A DNA stretch of 64,000 nucleotides from the NCBI RefSeq assembly GCF_042646065.1, contig NZ_JBHRTA010000035.1:12049-76048 (forward strand), given 5' to 3'. Under the pieces are notes generated by a model. That model saw only the letters and a program-made list of their open reading frames with translations. It ran no database searches and was not told the DNA's origin. This DNA is from Parapedobacter deserti. Its GTDB lineage: Bacteria; Bacteroidota; Bacteroidia; Sphingobacteriales; Sphingobacteriaceae. Below, in pieces: positions 9,261 to 18,218 of the stretch; positions within the stretch are counted from its first letter, which is position 1, and each line of letters starts with the position of its first letter. A program made the position numbers and the translations under genes.

Positions 9261-9472
9261 ATGGAAAAACTGACAGTCGAAATAGCCAGCCCTCCGGATC
9301 GAGATGATTTGGTAGCCGAACTTTGGCTAGATGGGAAAATGGTTGCAGAGATAAATCAAGAAAGCAACGAGCTGGAGATTGAATATACTTTAAAGATAGA
9401 TTTAAAGTCTCTTATCAAGACTTCATTGATGGTCTGATGGAAGCTAAAGCTAAACTGCTCGGGGACAAATAA
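9261..9472 (+). pseudogene. Small conserved-looking gene with a frameshift
   Basis: The ATG at 9261 opens a frame that begins MEKLTVEIASPPDRDDLVAE and continues to about ELEIEY, then stops at 9434. A second frame from about 9385 continues naturally as YQDFIDGLMEAKAKLLGDK to the TAA at 9472. One missing base near 9382-9387 explains the break. The intact product would be about 70 residues, acidic, with no recognised fold. It lies downstream of the Fic gene inside the same repeat-bounded segment. A sequencing error is the main alternative. Confidence 0.6.
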
Positions 9473-9479
9473 TTTAATT

Positions 9480-9562
9480 ATTGGTGCACATTATGTGCCC
9501 TAAATAGCGTTCTTCCCACATCATCGCATTTCTTTCGAAGACGTGATCATTTAAGAATCGCT
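9480..9562 (+). repeat. 83-bp direct repeat, copy 2
   Basis: Second copy of the redoxin 3' end (see 7562-7644). The two differences lie near its right end. The codons here are not attached to any upstream gene body, so this is the displaced or copied version. Confidence 0.95.
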
Positions 9563-9610
9563 ATTGGGATGTTAATCATCTGCAACTCGTCGTGGTAAGA
9601 AAGGCATAAT

Positions 9611-9643
9611 AAAAAACCGGCACCCCTCATCGGAGTGCCGGTT
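9611..9643 (-). terminator. Rho-independent terminator of the sulfatase operon
   Basis: On the minus strand, AACCGGCAC pairs with GTGCCGGTT around an 11-nt loop and is followed by a T-run (the A-run at 9611-9616 on the plus strand). It lies 8 bp past the sulfatase stop. A near copy lies at 18077-18113, upstream of the same locus. Confidence 0.85.
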
Positions 9644-9651
9644 CCGGCGGG

Positions 9652-11097
9652 TTACTTAGATGGGGAGTAATCTGGATTCACCTTGGGCAGCGCCGCGTCG
9701 ACGCCTTCCAGCCAGCCGGCCAACTGGCCATCCAGCTGGCTCACCCGATCAGGGAAGCGCGCCGCGACATCCTCGGTTTCCCGGGGGTCGTTTGCCAGGT
9801 TGAACAGCTCGTACCGGTTACCCTGATAGCGTTTTATCAATTTCCAATCGCCCTGCCGGATGATGCTGTAGGGCACTTCATCGTGATAACGGTAGTGTGG
9901 GAAATGCCAAAAGAGGGGCCGCGGATCCAGTTCCCCGCCATTGGTGAGCAACTCGGCCAGGCTTACCCCGTCAAGCTGGGAGAGGTCTCCGGCATCGGCG
10001 CCGGCCAATGTGCAGAAGGTGGGGAACAGGTCGTGGCTGATTACTGGCTCGTCAACGATCTGGCCGGGCGTGACCGTACCGACGTGCCGGACAATGAAGG
10101 GCACCCGGATGCCGCCTTCATACGGAAATCCTTTTCCCGAGCGAAGCGGCGTATTATCCGTCACCCGTAGCAACCCACCGTTATCCGATGTGAAGACGAT
10201 CAACGTGTTTTCAGCGATGCCCAGGCTATCCACGGTGTGCATAATCCGGCCGACCAGCATATCCATGCTTTCCACCATGGCGGCATACTCAGGGTTCTGC
10301 TGGCCGCTGGTTGAGGGCTTATTTTTGTATTTCTCCACCAGCTCCGGCTTGCCCTGTATGGGGGTATGCACGGCGTAATCGGCCATGTTCAGGAAGAACG
10401 GGCTGTCGCGGTGGTTGGCAATGAAGGTAACGGCCTCATCGGCCAGCCGGTCAACGAGGTATTCGCCCGTCTTGCGCGGCGGAATGTTGTATATCCCGCT
10501 CAGCTTTTCGTTGCTGTACGGGTCGAAATAGGAAGGCGGCTGGCCGTAGTCGCTTCCGCCGATGTTGATATCGAATCCCTGCTTCTCGGGGTACCAGTCG
10601 TCCGGGCCAAGGTGCCATTTTCCGATATGCGCCGTGGCGTACCCCACGCCTTTCAGCGCTTCTGCAATCGTCGTTTCTTCCCGTTCCAGCCACAGTGGAT
10701 TCGATGGGGTAAGGAGTGAATCGCCAGGGCCGCCTTCGTAAGTCCGCCGGTAGGTATGATCGGCAGGGATATCACCGCCCTGGAAGCGTGCGCGGATCCA
10801 GTCGGTGATGCCGGTCCGTGCGGGTGCCTTGCCGGTCATCAACGCCGCCCGTGTGGGCGAACAGATGGCGGCAGCGGCGTAGGCAGTGGTGAAACGCATG
10901 CCTTCCGCCGCCAGCCGGTCGATGTTTGGCGTTTCGTAATAGGTGCTGCCGTAGCAGCCCACATCGGCCCATCCCAGGTCGTCAATGGTAATCAGGATGA
11001 TGTTGGGTCGGCTATCGCCCGCATTCTGGCTGCCTCCGCAGCCTACCAGTCCGAGGGCAACGATACCCAGAACCCAACGATTTGTACGATTAGTCAT
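9652..11097 (-). CDS. Sulfatase lipoprotein (formylglycine type)
   Basis: This 481-residue type I sulfatase starts with a lipoprotein signal peptide ending LVGC (C20). The metal-binding DD is at 39-40 (ITIDDLGWADVGCYG), and the activation motif is CSPTR at 79-83, where C79 would be converted to formylglycine. Further conserved blocks are HIGKWHLG, VHTPIQGK and TSDNGG. It would remove sulfate esters from a sugar in the periplasm or at the cell surface. The start overlaps the SusD gene by 8 bp, so they are translated as one unit, which suggests that this locus handles a sulfated glycan. An exact substrate cannot be inferred. No maturase gene is in the window. Confidence 0.93.
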   Translation of the reverse strand: MTNRTNRWVLGIVALGLVGCGGSQNAGDSRPNIILITIDDLGWADVGCYGSTYYETPNIDRLAAEGMRFTTAYAAAAICSPTRAALMTGKAPARTGITDWIRARFQGGDIPADHTYRRTYEGGPGDSLLTPSNPLWLEREETTIAEALKGVGYATAHIGKWHLGPDDWYPEKQGFDINIGGSDYGQPPSYFDPYSNEKLSGIYNIPPRKTGEYLVDRLADEAVTFIANHRDSPFFLNMADYAVHTPIQGKPELVEKYKNKPSTSGQQNPEYAAMVESMDMLVGRIMHTVDSLGIAENTLIVFTSDNGGLLRVTDNTPLRSGKGFPYEGGIRVPFIVRHVGTVTPGQIVDEPVISHDLFPTFCTLAGADAGDLSQLDGVSLAELLTNGGELDPRPLFWHFPHYRYHDEVPYSIIRQGDWKLIKRYQGNRYELFNLANDPRETEDVAARFPDRVSQLDGQLAGWLEGVDAALPKVNPDYSPSK

Positions 11098-12553
11098 AGC
11101 CTTCGTTTTGTGTTAATTGCTGATTTGCTTCTAACTCCCGGCGGGGTATCGGGTACCGTACATGGTGTGGCTTGGCAGCTTTGCCCCGGGCAATGGCCGA
11201 CCCGATGAATTGACCATGGCGGACGAGGTCCTGGCGGCGCAGTCCCTCCGAAAAAAACTCCCATCCCCGTTCCCGCAAAACAGCGTCCCGGAAGTCTGCC
11301 GGCGTGGGTACATTATCCAGGGTCAACAGGGATACGCCCGCGCGCTCCCGGATATCGTTGAGCAGCGCCAGCGCGTCATCGGTGGGCCCATTCAATTCAT
11401 TGAGCGCTTCGGCCTTGCTTAAGAGGATGTCTGCATACCGGATGATGGGGCAGTCGTTGCCATGAAATGCGTTGATGGCTGACGGATCGGGCACATACTT
11501 AAAGCTCCGCGCATTGTCCAGGGGCCTCCCTTGCTCATCTTCCACCAACTGCACTTGCTGGCCCTGTATGGTGGTGTATTCCGTGAGAAACATCCTTAGC
11601 CGTCGGTCGCCCGGTTCGAACGATTTCACGAAGCTGGTATACGTACGGTACTGCGCGCCGTAATTCTCCCAGTTAGGCAGCACGGGGTAGTTTGGTGGAA
11701 ATGCGTGCGCCATGTAGGTATTTCCAAAGCCACTAAGCGGCAGGTACGGATGGGTGTAAATGAACTCCGCATTGGTTTCGTTGTCCACGGTAAACAGTTC
11801 CTCGATCGCACCAAACAGTCCATACTGCCCCAGGCCGATGAGCTCATCCGCCGCATCCGCACTGAGCTGCCACTGCTTGGTATTCAGGTAGAATTTACAC
11901 AGCACGGCGAGGGCTGCACCCTTGGTAGCTTTGCCGATCATATCCTGAACGGCCGGAAGTGCATCTGCGGCCGCGCGCAGCTCGGCAGTAAGGAATGCCG
12001 AAAAGTCGGCTTCCGAAGGCCTTACGGGTTCCATATCCAGGGTTTCGGACGTGGTAATCAACGGCACCGGCCCGAACAGGTCGTACAGGTGGAAATAGGC
12101 CGCTGCACGTATAAAACGGGCCTCGGCGGTCAGTTCAGCCAGCCGCTGTTCGGGAAGCGAAGTAGCCAGGCCGATATTGTCCAGCAACGAATTGGCGTTA
12201 CGGATGGCGCGGTACATTTTCGACCAGGAGTTGGAGAAAAATGCATGCGATTCATCCCATTGGAAGTTCATGAACAGCACCGCTTCCCGCTCGAAACCGC
12301 CGCCCGATTCCAGCGCGATATCGGTGGGAAATTCCGCAAAGGTATGGTTGAACTCCCGGTTATTGCCTTTAAACTGTAACTCGCCATAGGCGCTCACCAA
12401 TACGCTGTTGATGCCTTCTTCGGTCTGCAGCAATTTAGCCGGGTCATACTCGGTGTATACGGCTTCTTCCAGGAAACTTTCGCACCCGGATAACAGGTAG
12501 CCGCATGCCATCACCGCCACAGCTATTAGTCGATATTTTTTGATAGTAATCAT
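11090..12553 (-). CDS. SusD/RagB-family glycan-binding lipoprotein
   Basis: The 487-residue product starts with a lipoprotein signal (LLSGCESF, C24) and has the SusD layout: TPR-like helices in the N-terminal two thirds (ARFIRAAAYFHLYDLFGPVP is characteristic) and the C-terminal block RYADILLSKAEALNELNG followed by RERGWEFFSEGLRRQDLVRH. SusD proteins form a lid over their SusC partner and bind the ligand at the cell surface. It is encoded 33 bp downstream of the SusC gene and overlaps the sulfatase start. Together they form the core of a polysaccharide utilisation locus. Confidence 0.95.
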   Translation of the reverse strand: MITIKKYRLIAVAVMACGYLLSGCESFLEEAVYTEYDPAKLLQTEEGINSVLVSAYGELQFKGNNREFNHTFAEFPTDIALESGGGFEREAVLFMNFQWDESHAFFSNSWSKMYRAIRNANSLLDNIGLATSLPEQRLAELTAEARFIRAAAYFHLYDLFGPVPLITTSETLDMEPVRPSEADFSAFLTAELRAAADALPAVQDMIGKATKGAALAVLCKFYLNTKQWQLSADAADELIGLGQYGLFGAIEELFTVDNETNAEFIYTHPYLPLSGFGNTYMAHAFPPNYPVLPNWENYGAQYRTYTSFVKSFEPGDRRLRMFLTEYTTIQGQQVQLVEDEQGRPLDNARSFKYVPDPSAINAFHGNDCPIIRYADILLSKAEALNELNGPTDDALALLNDIRERAGVSLLTLDNVPTPADFRDAVLRERGWEFFSEGLRRQDLVRHGQFIGSAIARGKAAKPHHVRYPIPRRELEANQQLTQNEGYD

Positions 12554-12586
12554 ATGTCTATTGAGTTAGCATGGGATAGATTTTCA

Positions 12587-15500
12587 TTAGAGCGTCAGGT
12601 TTATGCCCAGCCTGATGGTCCGGCTAAGCGGGTAGCTGTTGTACGATGTCCGGTCGATGTTGCTGGCCGAGGCGTTCACCCCGGAGTTGGCCGAGGCATT
12701 GGCATCGGGGTCGAAGCCTTCGAAGTTGGTTATCGTAAACAGGTTATCGCCCGCCAGGAAAACCGAGCTTCCCGAGAGCCATTTGCCAAACCGTTCGGGA
12801 AATGCGTACGACAGCGTCACTGAACGTAGCCGGATAAATGAGGCATCGGTCACGGTCAGCGAATTGATGGCCCGCGCCCCACCATACGAGCTTGGATTGA
12901 TGCCCGAAGGATACGCCGCGCCGGGATTCTGGGGCGTCCACCGATCGAGGTAATGGGCCGCAATCCGGTTGCGGTTAAAATTGATCGGATAGAGCGATTC
13001 GAGGATGTTGGCATCCAGCGTTTCGATGCCCTGTACGGCAACCAGCTGAAAATCCAGTCCTACGCCTTTATACATAAATGAATTGCTGAGTCCGATGGTG
13101 TAATCGGGGAACGGGTCGCCGAGGATAACCCGGTCGTCCGCGTTAATGACCCCATTGCCGTCCACATCCCTGAAAATCGGATGGCCGGGGTGCGCATCCG
13201 GCTGTGCCGACTCGCCGATGTTGTCGCCTTCCTGGAAGAATCCCGTGATTTCGTATCCATAAAAAGACCGCATAGGTACGCCCCTGCGCACGATGGTGTA
13301 ATTGGAAATGAAGGTCCCTACGCTACCGCCGATCAGTTCCGGAATGAAATCGGGCAGCTCGGTGACCTTATTCCGGAGTACCGACAGGTTGAGCGACGTG
13401 CGCCATTCGAATGCACCGGTGGTATTCAACGAATTCAGGGTAACTTCAATGCCCGAGTTCTGCACGTTGCCGAAGTTGACCCGTGTATTGGTGAAGCCGG
13501 TCGTTCCCGGCACCGGCTTGCTGAACAACTGATCTTTCGTGCTCTTCACAAAGTATTCGAGGGCCCCCGACAGCCGGTTGCGCCACAAGCCGAAGTCGAG
13601 GCCCACGTTGATCTCTTCGGAGGTTTCCCAACGCAGCCCCGGATTGGGTATCCGGGCCGGAGCGGCCCCTTGTACAACTTGGTCGCCCAGTACCGCTGCG
13701 CCCGACACGACAAACGTCTGGAACGTCTCAAAGTTGTTGATGCCCTGGTTGCCCAGTCGCCCGAATCCGGCGCGCAGTTTCAGGTCGCTAAGGAGGGACT
13801 GCTGCTGGAGGAAGGCCTCTTCCGAAATCCGCCAGGCCACGGCCATCGAGGGAAAAAATGCATATTTGTTGTCTGCGGCAAACCGCGAAGTCCCATCGGC
13901 GCGTAGCGATGCGGTAACCAGGTATTTGTCGTTGAAGCGGTAGTTTACCCGGCCCAGGAATGAATTCAGCCGGTTCCGCGAGCGGCTACTGTTGACCGTA
14001 AACTGCCCCCGGTCGCCGCTCTGCAGCTGGTCTACACCGGTTACGTCGGAGAGAAAATTGGCCGCCGCTGCGGTGGCCGATCGGTTATTGAACTCTTCAA
14101 ACGTTATCCCCGCTACTGCAGATAGGTGATGTGCCCGACCGAATTCCTTGTCATACTGCCCGAGAAACTCCGCAAGCCAACGGAAGTTCTCGCCCGATCG
14201 GATGCTTCCGATACCACCTGAGGCGAGACCCCGTGTGGTGAGCCGGCTGTTGTAACTATCTGTGCGGTTGTTTGCAAAATCCGCACCCAGGCGGGCGGTA
14301 GCGGTAAATCCCTCGAATATGCGGTAGTCGGCGGTAAACGTGCCGAAACTGCGGAACAGCATATCCCGCTCATCGAAGCCGTGAATCAATGCCAGGGGAT
14401 TTTCCAGCGCGATGACGGGGTTAATCTGATAACGGCCGCTTTCATCCAGCCCGGCAGGCAGTGTGGGGTCAAACTGCAGGGCCGTGTTGATGGGCCCCGC
14501 AAATTCGTTGGCCGAGTTGCTTTCATAAATCCGCTTGTTGTTCCACCGATTGGTGTTCACATTGAATTTGAGATCCAGGCGGTCCGTGGGCTTCAGCTCA
14601 TAGTTGAGCCGCACGTTATACTTGTCCAGGTTCGAACCGAGCACCACCCCAGCCTGGTTGAAATAATTCAGCGAAATGTAGTAATTGGAATGATTGCCAC
14701 CACCCGAAAACGCAAGCCTGTGATCGTGGGCAGCCGCCGTCCGGAAAATCTCGTCCTGCCAGTCCGTGCCGGACGAAGCATCGTTGATCTCCTGATCGGT
14801 ATACAGCGGGGCTTCGCCTTGGTCGGCAAGGATGCTGTTGAGCACTTCCATGTATTGGCGGGCGCTCAGCACGTCGATACGCTTGGCTACATCCTGCAGG
14901 CCTACATAGCCATTGTAGGAGGTTCGCGGTTTTCCGCTCTTACCCTTTTTGGTGGTTACGAGCACCACGCCATTGGCTGCCCGCGTTCCATAAATCGCTG
15001 CTGCGGAGGCGTCCTTGAGGACTTCGATAGACTCGATGTCGCCGGGGTTCAGCGCATCCATGGTGGCGCCTGGCAAACCATCGACCACGACGAGCACCTC
15101 ATTACTACTATTGATGGAACCTGCACCACGGATGCGGATGCTGGTTGCCGCTCCAGGTGCCGAGCTCGACTGGCTGATGTGCACTCCGGAAGCCTTGCCA
15201 TTGAGCAGCTGCAATGCATTGTTGTTCACACCCTGCGCAAAGTCGCGCTCCTGGATCGACACCACCGAGCCGGTGAGGTCGCGTTTCCGTGCCGTGCCGT
15301 AACCGACCACGACCACCTCGTCTAGGTCGCTTATCGCCGCAACCAGCGTAATATTTACCGTGCGCTGATCCGTCAGCGACAGCTGTTGCGTCTCGAAGCC
15401 CACGGCGGAAAACACCAGGTTCCCCGTGCCCTCCACGTTCAGTTGAAAATTGCCTCCGCCGTCGGTGGTGGTCACCGCTGTCGATGCGCCGAAGGCCACG

Positions 15501-15967
15501 GTTACTCCTTCCACAGGCGCGCCCGCCTCGTCGGTCACTTTGCCGCCGATGGTGCGCTGTTGGGCCCGGTGCATGGCGGTTCCGCCCAGGTTGTCCCCGG
15601 GCAACGCCGCCGATTCCGGCGCTTTGGAAATCACGATGGTGTTATTCTTCAGCACCCACTCCAGGCCCGTGCCGGCCAGCAGGTCGTTCATGGCTTGCTC
15701 CAGGCTCGCTCCCCGCACTGTGGCGCCAACTTTCATTTGGGCAAGTGCTTTCCCTTTCAGGAGATACAGGTGCCCGCTTTGCTGACGGATGGCATGCATG
15801 GCATCGGTGAGTGGCACATGGCGGAGGTTTAACGTGATGGTCTGGGCTACGCTTCCGGCGGTAGCTTGCAGTACAACCACAAACGTGAGTATAATTGCCA
15901 GTTTCATCATTAACAACCGGTAAGTGTAAGGCCAATAGCGGCCTTTAACACGTGTGTTAAAAATCAT
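12587..15967 (-). CDS. SusC/RagA-family TonB-linked outer membrane transporter with STN domain
   Basis: At 1126 residues this is a full-length SusC-like transporter. It has a signal peptide (alternative start MMKLAIIL at about residue 20), an STN domain at about 45-110, a carboxypeptidase-regulatory-like domain (GGKVTDEAGAPVEGVTVAFG), the junction VVVGYGTARKRDLTGSV, a plug with SIEVLKDASAAAIYGTRAAN, and a long barrel ending in the aromatic-rich RTIRLGINLTL. It would import the glycan product in partnership with the next gene's SusD protein. The STN domain marks it as the signal sender for the FecR and sigma proteins encoded upstream. Confidence 0.96.
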   Translation of the reverse strand: MIFNTRVKGRYWPYTYRLLMMKLAIILTFVVVLQATAGSVAQTITLNLRHVPLTDAMHAIRQQSGHLYLLKGKALAQMKVGATVRGASLEQAMNDLLAGTGLEWVLKNNTIVISKAPESAALPGDNLGGTAMHRAQQRTIGGKVTDEAGAPVEGVTVAFGASTAVTTTDGGGNFQLNVEGTGNLVFSAVGFETQQLSLTDQRTVNITLVAAISDLDEVVVVGYGTARKRDLTGSVVSIQERDFAQGVNNNALQLLNGKASGVHISQSSSAPGAATSIRIRGAGSINSSNEVLVVVDGLPGATMDALNPGDIESIEVLKDASAAAIYGTRAANGVVLVTTKKGKSGKPRTSYNGYVGLQDVAKRIDVLSARQYMEVLNSILADQGEAPLYTDQEINDASSGTDWQDEIFRTAAAHDHRLAFSGGGNHSNYYISLNYFNQAGVVLGSNLDKYNVRLNYELKPTDRLDLKFNVNTNRWNNKRIYESNSANEFAGPINTALQFDPTLPAGLDESGRYQINPVIALENPLALIHGFDERDMLFRSFGTFTADYRIFEGFTATARLGADFANNRTDSYNSRLTTRGLASGGIGSIRSGENFRWLAEFLGQYDKEFGRAHHLSAVAGITFEEFNNRSATAAAANFLSDVTGVDQLQSGDRGQFTVNSSRSRNRLNSFLGRVNYRFNDKYLVTASLRADGTSRFAADNKYAFFPSMAVAWRISEEAFLQQQSLLSDLKLRAGFGRLGNQGINNFETFQTFVVSGAAVLGDQVVQGAAPARIPNPGLRWETSEEINVGLDFGLWRNRLSGALEYFVKSTKDQLFSKPVPGTTGFTNTRVNFGNVQNSGIEVTLNSLNTTGAFEWRTSLNLSVLRNKVTELPDFIPELIGGSVGTFISNYTIVRRGVPMRSFYGYEITGFFQEGDNIGESAQPDAHPGHPIFRDVDGNGVINADDRVILGDPFPDYTIGLSNSFMYKGVGLDFQLVAVQGIETLDANILESLYPINFNRNRIAAHYLDRWTPQNPGAAYPSGINPSSYGGARAINSLTVTDASFIRLRSVTLSYAFPERFGKWLSGSSVFLAGDNLFTITNFEGFDPDANASANSGVNASASNIDRTSYNSYPLSRTIRLGINLTL

Positions 15968-16163
15968 ATATTTGTCTGTTTGGTTTATTAATCGTATTCA
16001 CTCGTTGTTGCTGTTGCAACACATTTCGATGGTAGCCCAAGCTTTTAACCGGGTGGCGTTTCCCCCGCCATCCGGATTTTTGCGCGTCATCGGGCTTCGT
16101 TGTTTCCGTTTATCCTATGGCCATCCTCCTTTCTGTTCGTTATTGCGGATTCCTATACGCTCA

Positions 16164-17333
16164 TTAAGGCATCACAACAAGCCTATCTACGTTATCCGTC
16201 CGTTCGACTCTAAAATGTAAGCCACTAGTTTCCAGCAAGTCAAGCACATTACTCAGGGGATCCTGGCGATTGATATCGCCAAAGTAATGGGTGGTGGGGA
16301 TGTCACCCTCGAAGACCACCTCGATGTCATACCAGCGGCTCAGCTGGTTCATCACCACCTTAAGTTCGGTTCCGTTGAAGCTGAATAGCCCTTCCTTCCA
16401 GGCAACGAAAGGCAATACATCGACCGTTGCTTTGGTCAACGTGGTTCCTGTCAGGGAGCTTTGCTCGCCTGAATGGAGCTGTAATGACGCGGCGTTGCCA
16501 ACCGTCGATACTTGTACACGCCCCCTCACCAGCGTTGTCTGTGTCTGGTTGTCATCGGGGTAAGCGGATACGTTAAACTGGGTGCCCAGCACCGCTATGG
16601 ATTGGTTTTTTGATTTGACGATAAACGGAGTCCGTTGGCTTTGTACATCGAAATACGCTTCGCCGGTGAGTTCCACCACACGTTCGGCACCATCAAACGC
16701 CAGCGGATAGGTCAGCGTTGAAGCCGCATTGAGCCACACGATCGTACTGTCGGCAAACGTAATGCGATACGTTCCTCCTTTCGGCGTCGTCAACGTTGCG
16801 TAGACTTCGGCTGACGCTCCCTGTTGATCCGCAGGCACCGCATCAAGTTCCGAACCATCGTCGTAGCGCAGGTAATCGCCAACTGTTATTCCCGCTTGTC
16901 CGGGATCCAGGTCGACAACGCGACCATCCGCCAGGGTAAGGGTAGCCCGGTTTCCGTCGGGTTTGATGGTTGTCGCATCCAGCGGCTGCGGCACATGATG
17001 TGCCTCCTGCCGGGTAAGCAGCCAGATTCCGCAGGCGGCCACGAGCACGGCAGCCGCATAGGGCAGCCATCGCAATTTCCGATGAAGACCCTGCCTTGGG
17101 GCGGGCACCGCACCGATCTCCACTTTCAGCTGCTGAAAAATACGGTTGTACGCCGCTTCCACTTCCGGCGAATCGGTGACCGATAGCTCGCTGTTGGCCA
17201 GTTCCGAGCGGATTCGCTCTGCCAGTTCCGACCGATCGCCTTCCCGTTCGAAATGTTCCAGCAGCTGCCGGATTTCGTCGGCGGAGCACTGTCTATTCAA
17301 AAACCGCGTATAAAGCGCGTCCCAATCCTGCAT
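16164..17333 (-). CDS. FecR-family anti-sigma factor
   Basis: This 389-residue protein has an N-terminal cytoplasmic part, a membrane segment at about 90-107 (LPYAAAVLVAACGIWLL), and a periplasmic FecR domain containing TPKGGTYRITFADSTIVWLN and VVELTGEAYFDVQSQR. A C-terminal DUF4974-like segment follows (GLFSFNGTELKVVMNQLSRW). It would hold the adjacent sigma factor until the STN domain of the SusC protein at 12587-15967 signals binding of substrate. The gap of 196 bp to the SusC gene leaves room for a sigma-dependent promoter, which I cannot identify by eye. Confidence 0.94.
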   Translation of the reverse strand: MQDWDALYTRFLNRQCSADEIRQLLEHFEREGDRSELAERIRSELANSELSVTDSPEVEAAYNRIFQQLKVEIGAVPAPRQGLHRKLRWLPYAAAVLVAACGIWLLTRQEAHHVPQPLDATTIKPDGNRATLTLADGRVVDLDPGQAGITVGDYLRYDDGSELDAVPADQQGASAEVYATLTTPKGGTYRITFADSTIVWLNAASTLTYPLAFDGAERVVELTGEAYFDVQSQRTPFIVKSKNQSIAVLGTQFNVSAYPDDNQTQTTLVRGRVQVSTVGNAASLQLHSGEQSSLTGTTLTKATVDVLPFVAWKEGLFSFNGTELKVVMNQLSRWYDIEVVFEGDIPTTHYFGDINRQDPLSNVLDLLETSGLHFRVERTDNVDRLVVMP

Positions 17334-17446
17334 AACGGTTAATCATTGGTTTACGAATGAATACGTACGGGCGCACGAATCCATATGCTCCTTTTCGGCA
17401 GGGCAACAAAAATCATACACAACCAGCTGTGATTCAGCAGGAAAAA

Positions 17447-18043
17447 TTAGAAATAAAATGCCGTTTGGAATACAACTAGGATATGCAGGTCGGGATGTTT
17501 GGCGAGTTCGGCACGGAGGAACCGCGTGGCCTTGACGATGTGGTCGTTTACCGTACCTACGCCGATACCCAGTATTTCCGCCGCTTCGGCGTAGCTTTTA
17601 CCCTCCAGCCGGCACAACGCGAAAACTGCCCGGCGTTTCGGGGGGAGCCTTTCCAGAACCGCCCGTACGAGCGCCTGGCTCTCGGCCCGTTCCAGCTGTT
17701 CTCCCGGCGCCGGATCGTGGAGCGCCGCGGTACGGATCAATTCCTCCTGCATGCGTTTATCCCGTGCGGCGCGGCGGTAATAATCCATCGCCAGGTTGCC
17801 GGCTATCTTCTGCAGGAATGCGCTGATAGACCGGTCGGAATCAAGGGTTTCCCGGAGCTGCCATACCTTGAGGAAGGTATCGTGGGTGAGCTCTTCGGCC
17901 ACTTCATGGTGGTGCATCAACCGGTAAAGGTTGTGGTATATCTGGCGTTTATACTGCAGATAAAGGCTTTCGAATGCCTGATGATCGCCAAGTTTTAAGG
18001 CCGCCAGCCACTCCTTTCTATTGTTTCCATGAATCCGAAGCAT
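17447..18043 (-). CDS. FecI-type ECF RNA polymerase sigma factor
   Basis: The 198-residue protein shows sigma region 2 (AFESLYLQYKRQIYHNLYRL, EELTHDTFLKVWQLRE) and region 4 (LPPKRRAVFALCRLEGKSY followed by AEAAEILGIGVGTVNDHIVK, a helix-turn-helix). Like the sigma factor at 4549-5133 it ends in a hydrophobic tail (ILVVFQTAFYF). It heads the minus-strand sigma - FecR - SusC - SusD - sulfatase locus and would switch it on. The two sigma factors in this window differ clearly in sequence, so each probably serves its own locus. Confidence 0.94.
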   Translation of the reverse strand: MLRIHGNNRKEWLAALKLGDHQAFESLYLQYKRQIYHNLYRLMHHHEVAEELTHDTFLKVWQLRETLDSDRSISAFLQKIAGNLAMDYYRRAARDKRMQEELIRTAALHDPAPGEQLERAESQALVRAVLERLPPKRRAVFALCRLEGKSYAEAAEILGIGVGTVNDHIVKATRFLRAELAKHPDLHILVVFQTAFYF

Positions 18044-18076
18044 TTATAACTACAATTGGTTCGGAAACGAATGTAA

Positions 18077-18113
18077 TAAAAAAAACCGGCACCCTTCACC
18101 CGAGTGCCGGTTT
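18077..18113 (-). terminator. Terminator-like hairpin at the upstream end of the sulfatase locus
   Basis: A near copy of the hairpin at 9611-9643: AAACCGGCAC pairs with GTGCCGGTTT, with the T-run on the minus strand. It lies upstream of the minus-strand sigma gene and downstream of nothing intact, so it would block minus-strand readthrough from the decayed region at 18720-19214 into the locus. Confidence 0.7.
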
Positions 18114-18218
18114 GACATACGTTGATGGCCCTTAGGCTACCGTACGCCCGAAAGGCTGGTCTATTTTTAACAGAATTGTATAAATTGCGCGCACTTAATT
18201 TTGATAAGCAGCAAACGA

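Noticed and set aside
14381..15325. Plus-strand reading frame of 314 codons inside the SusC gene
   Set aside because: It lies antisense to a complete SusC gene, lacks any family-like motif and has an odd composition rich in arginine, valine and histidine.
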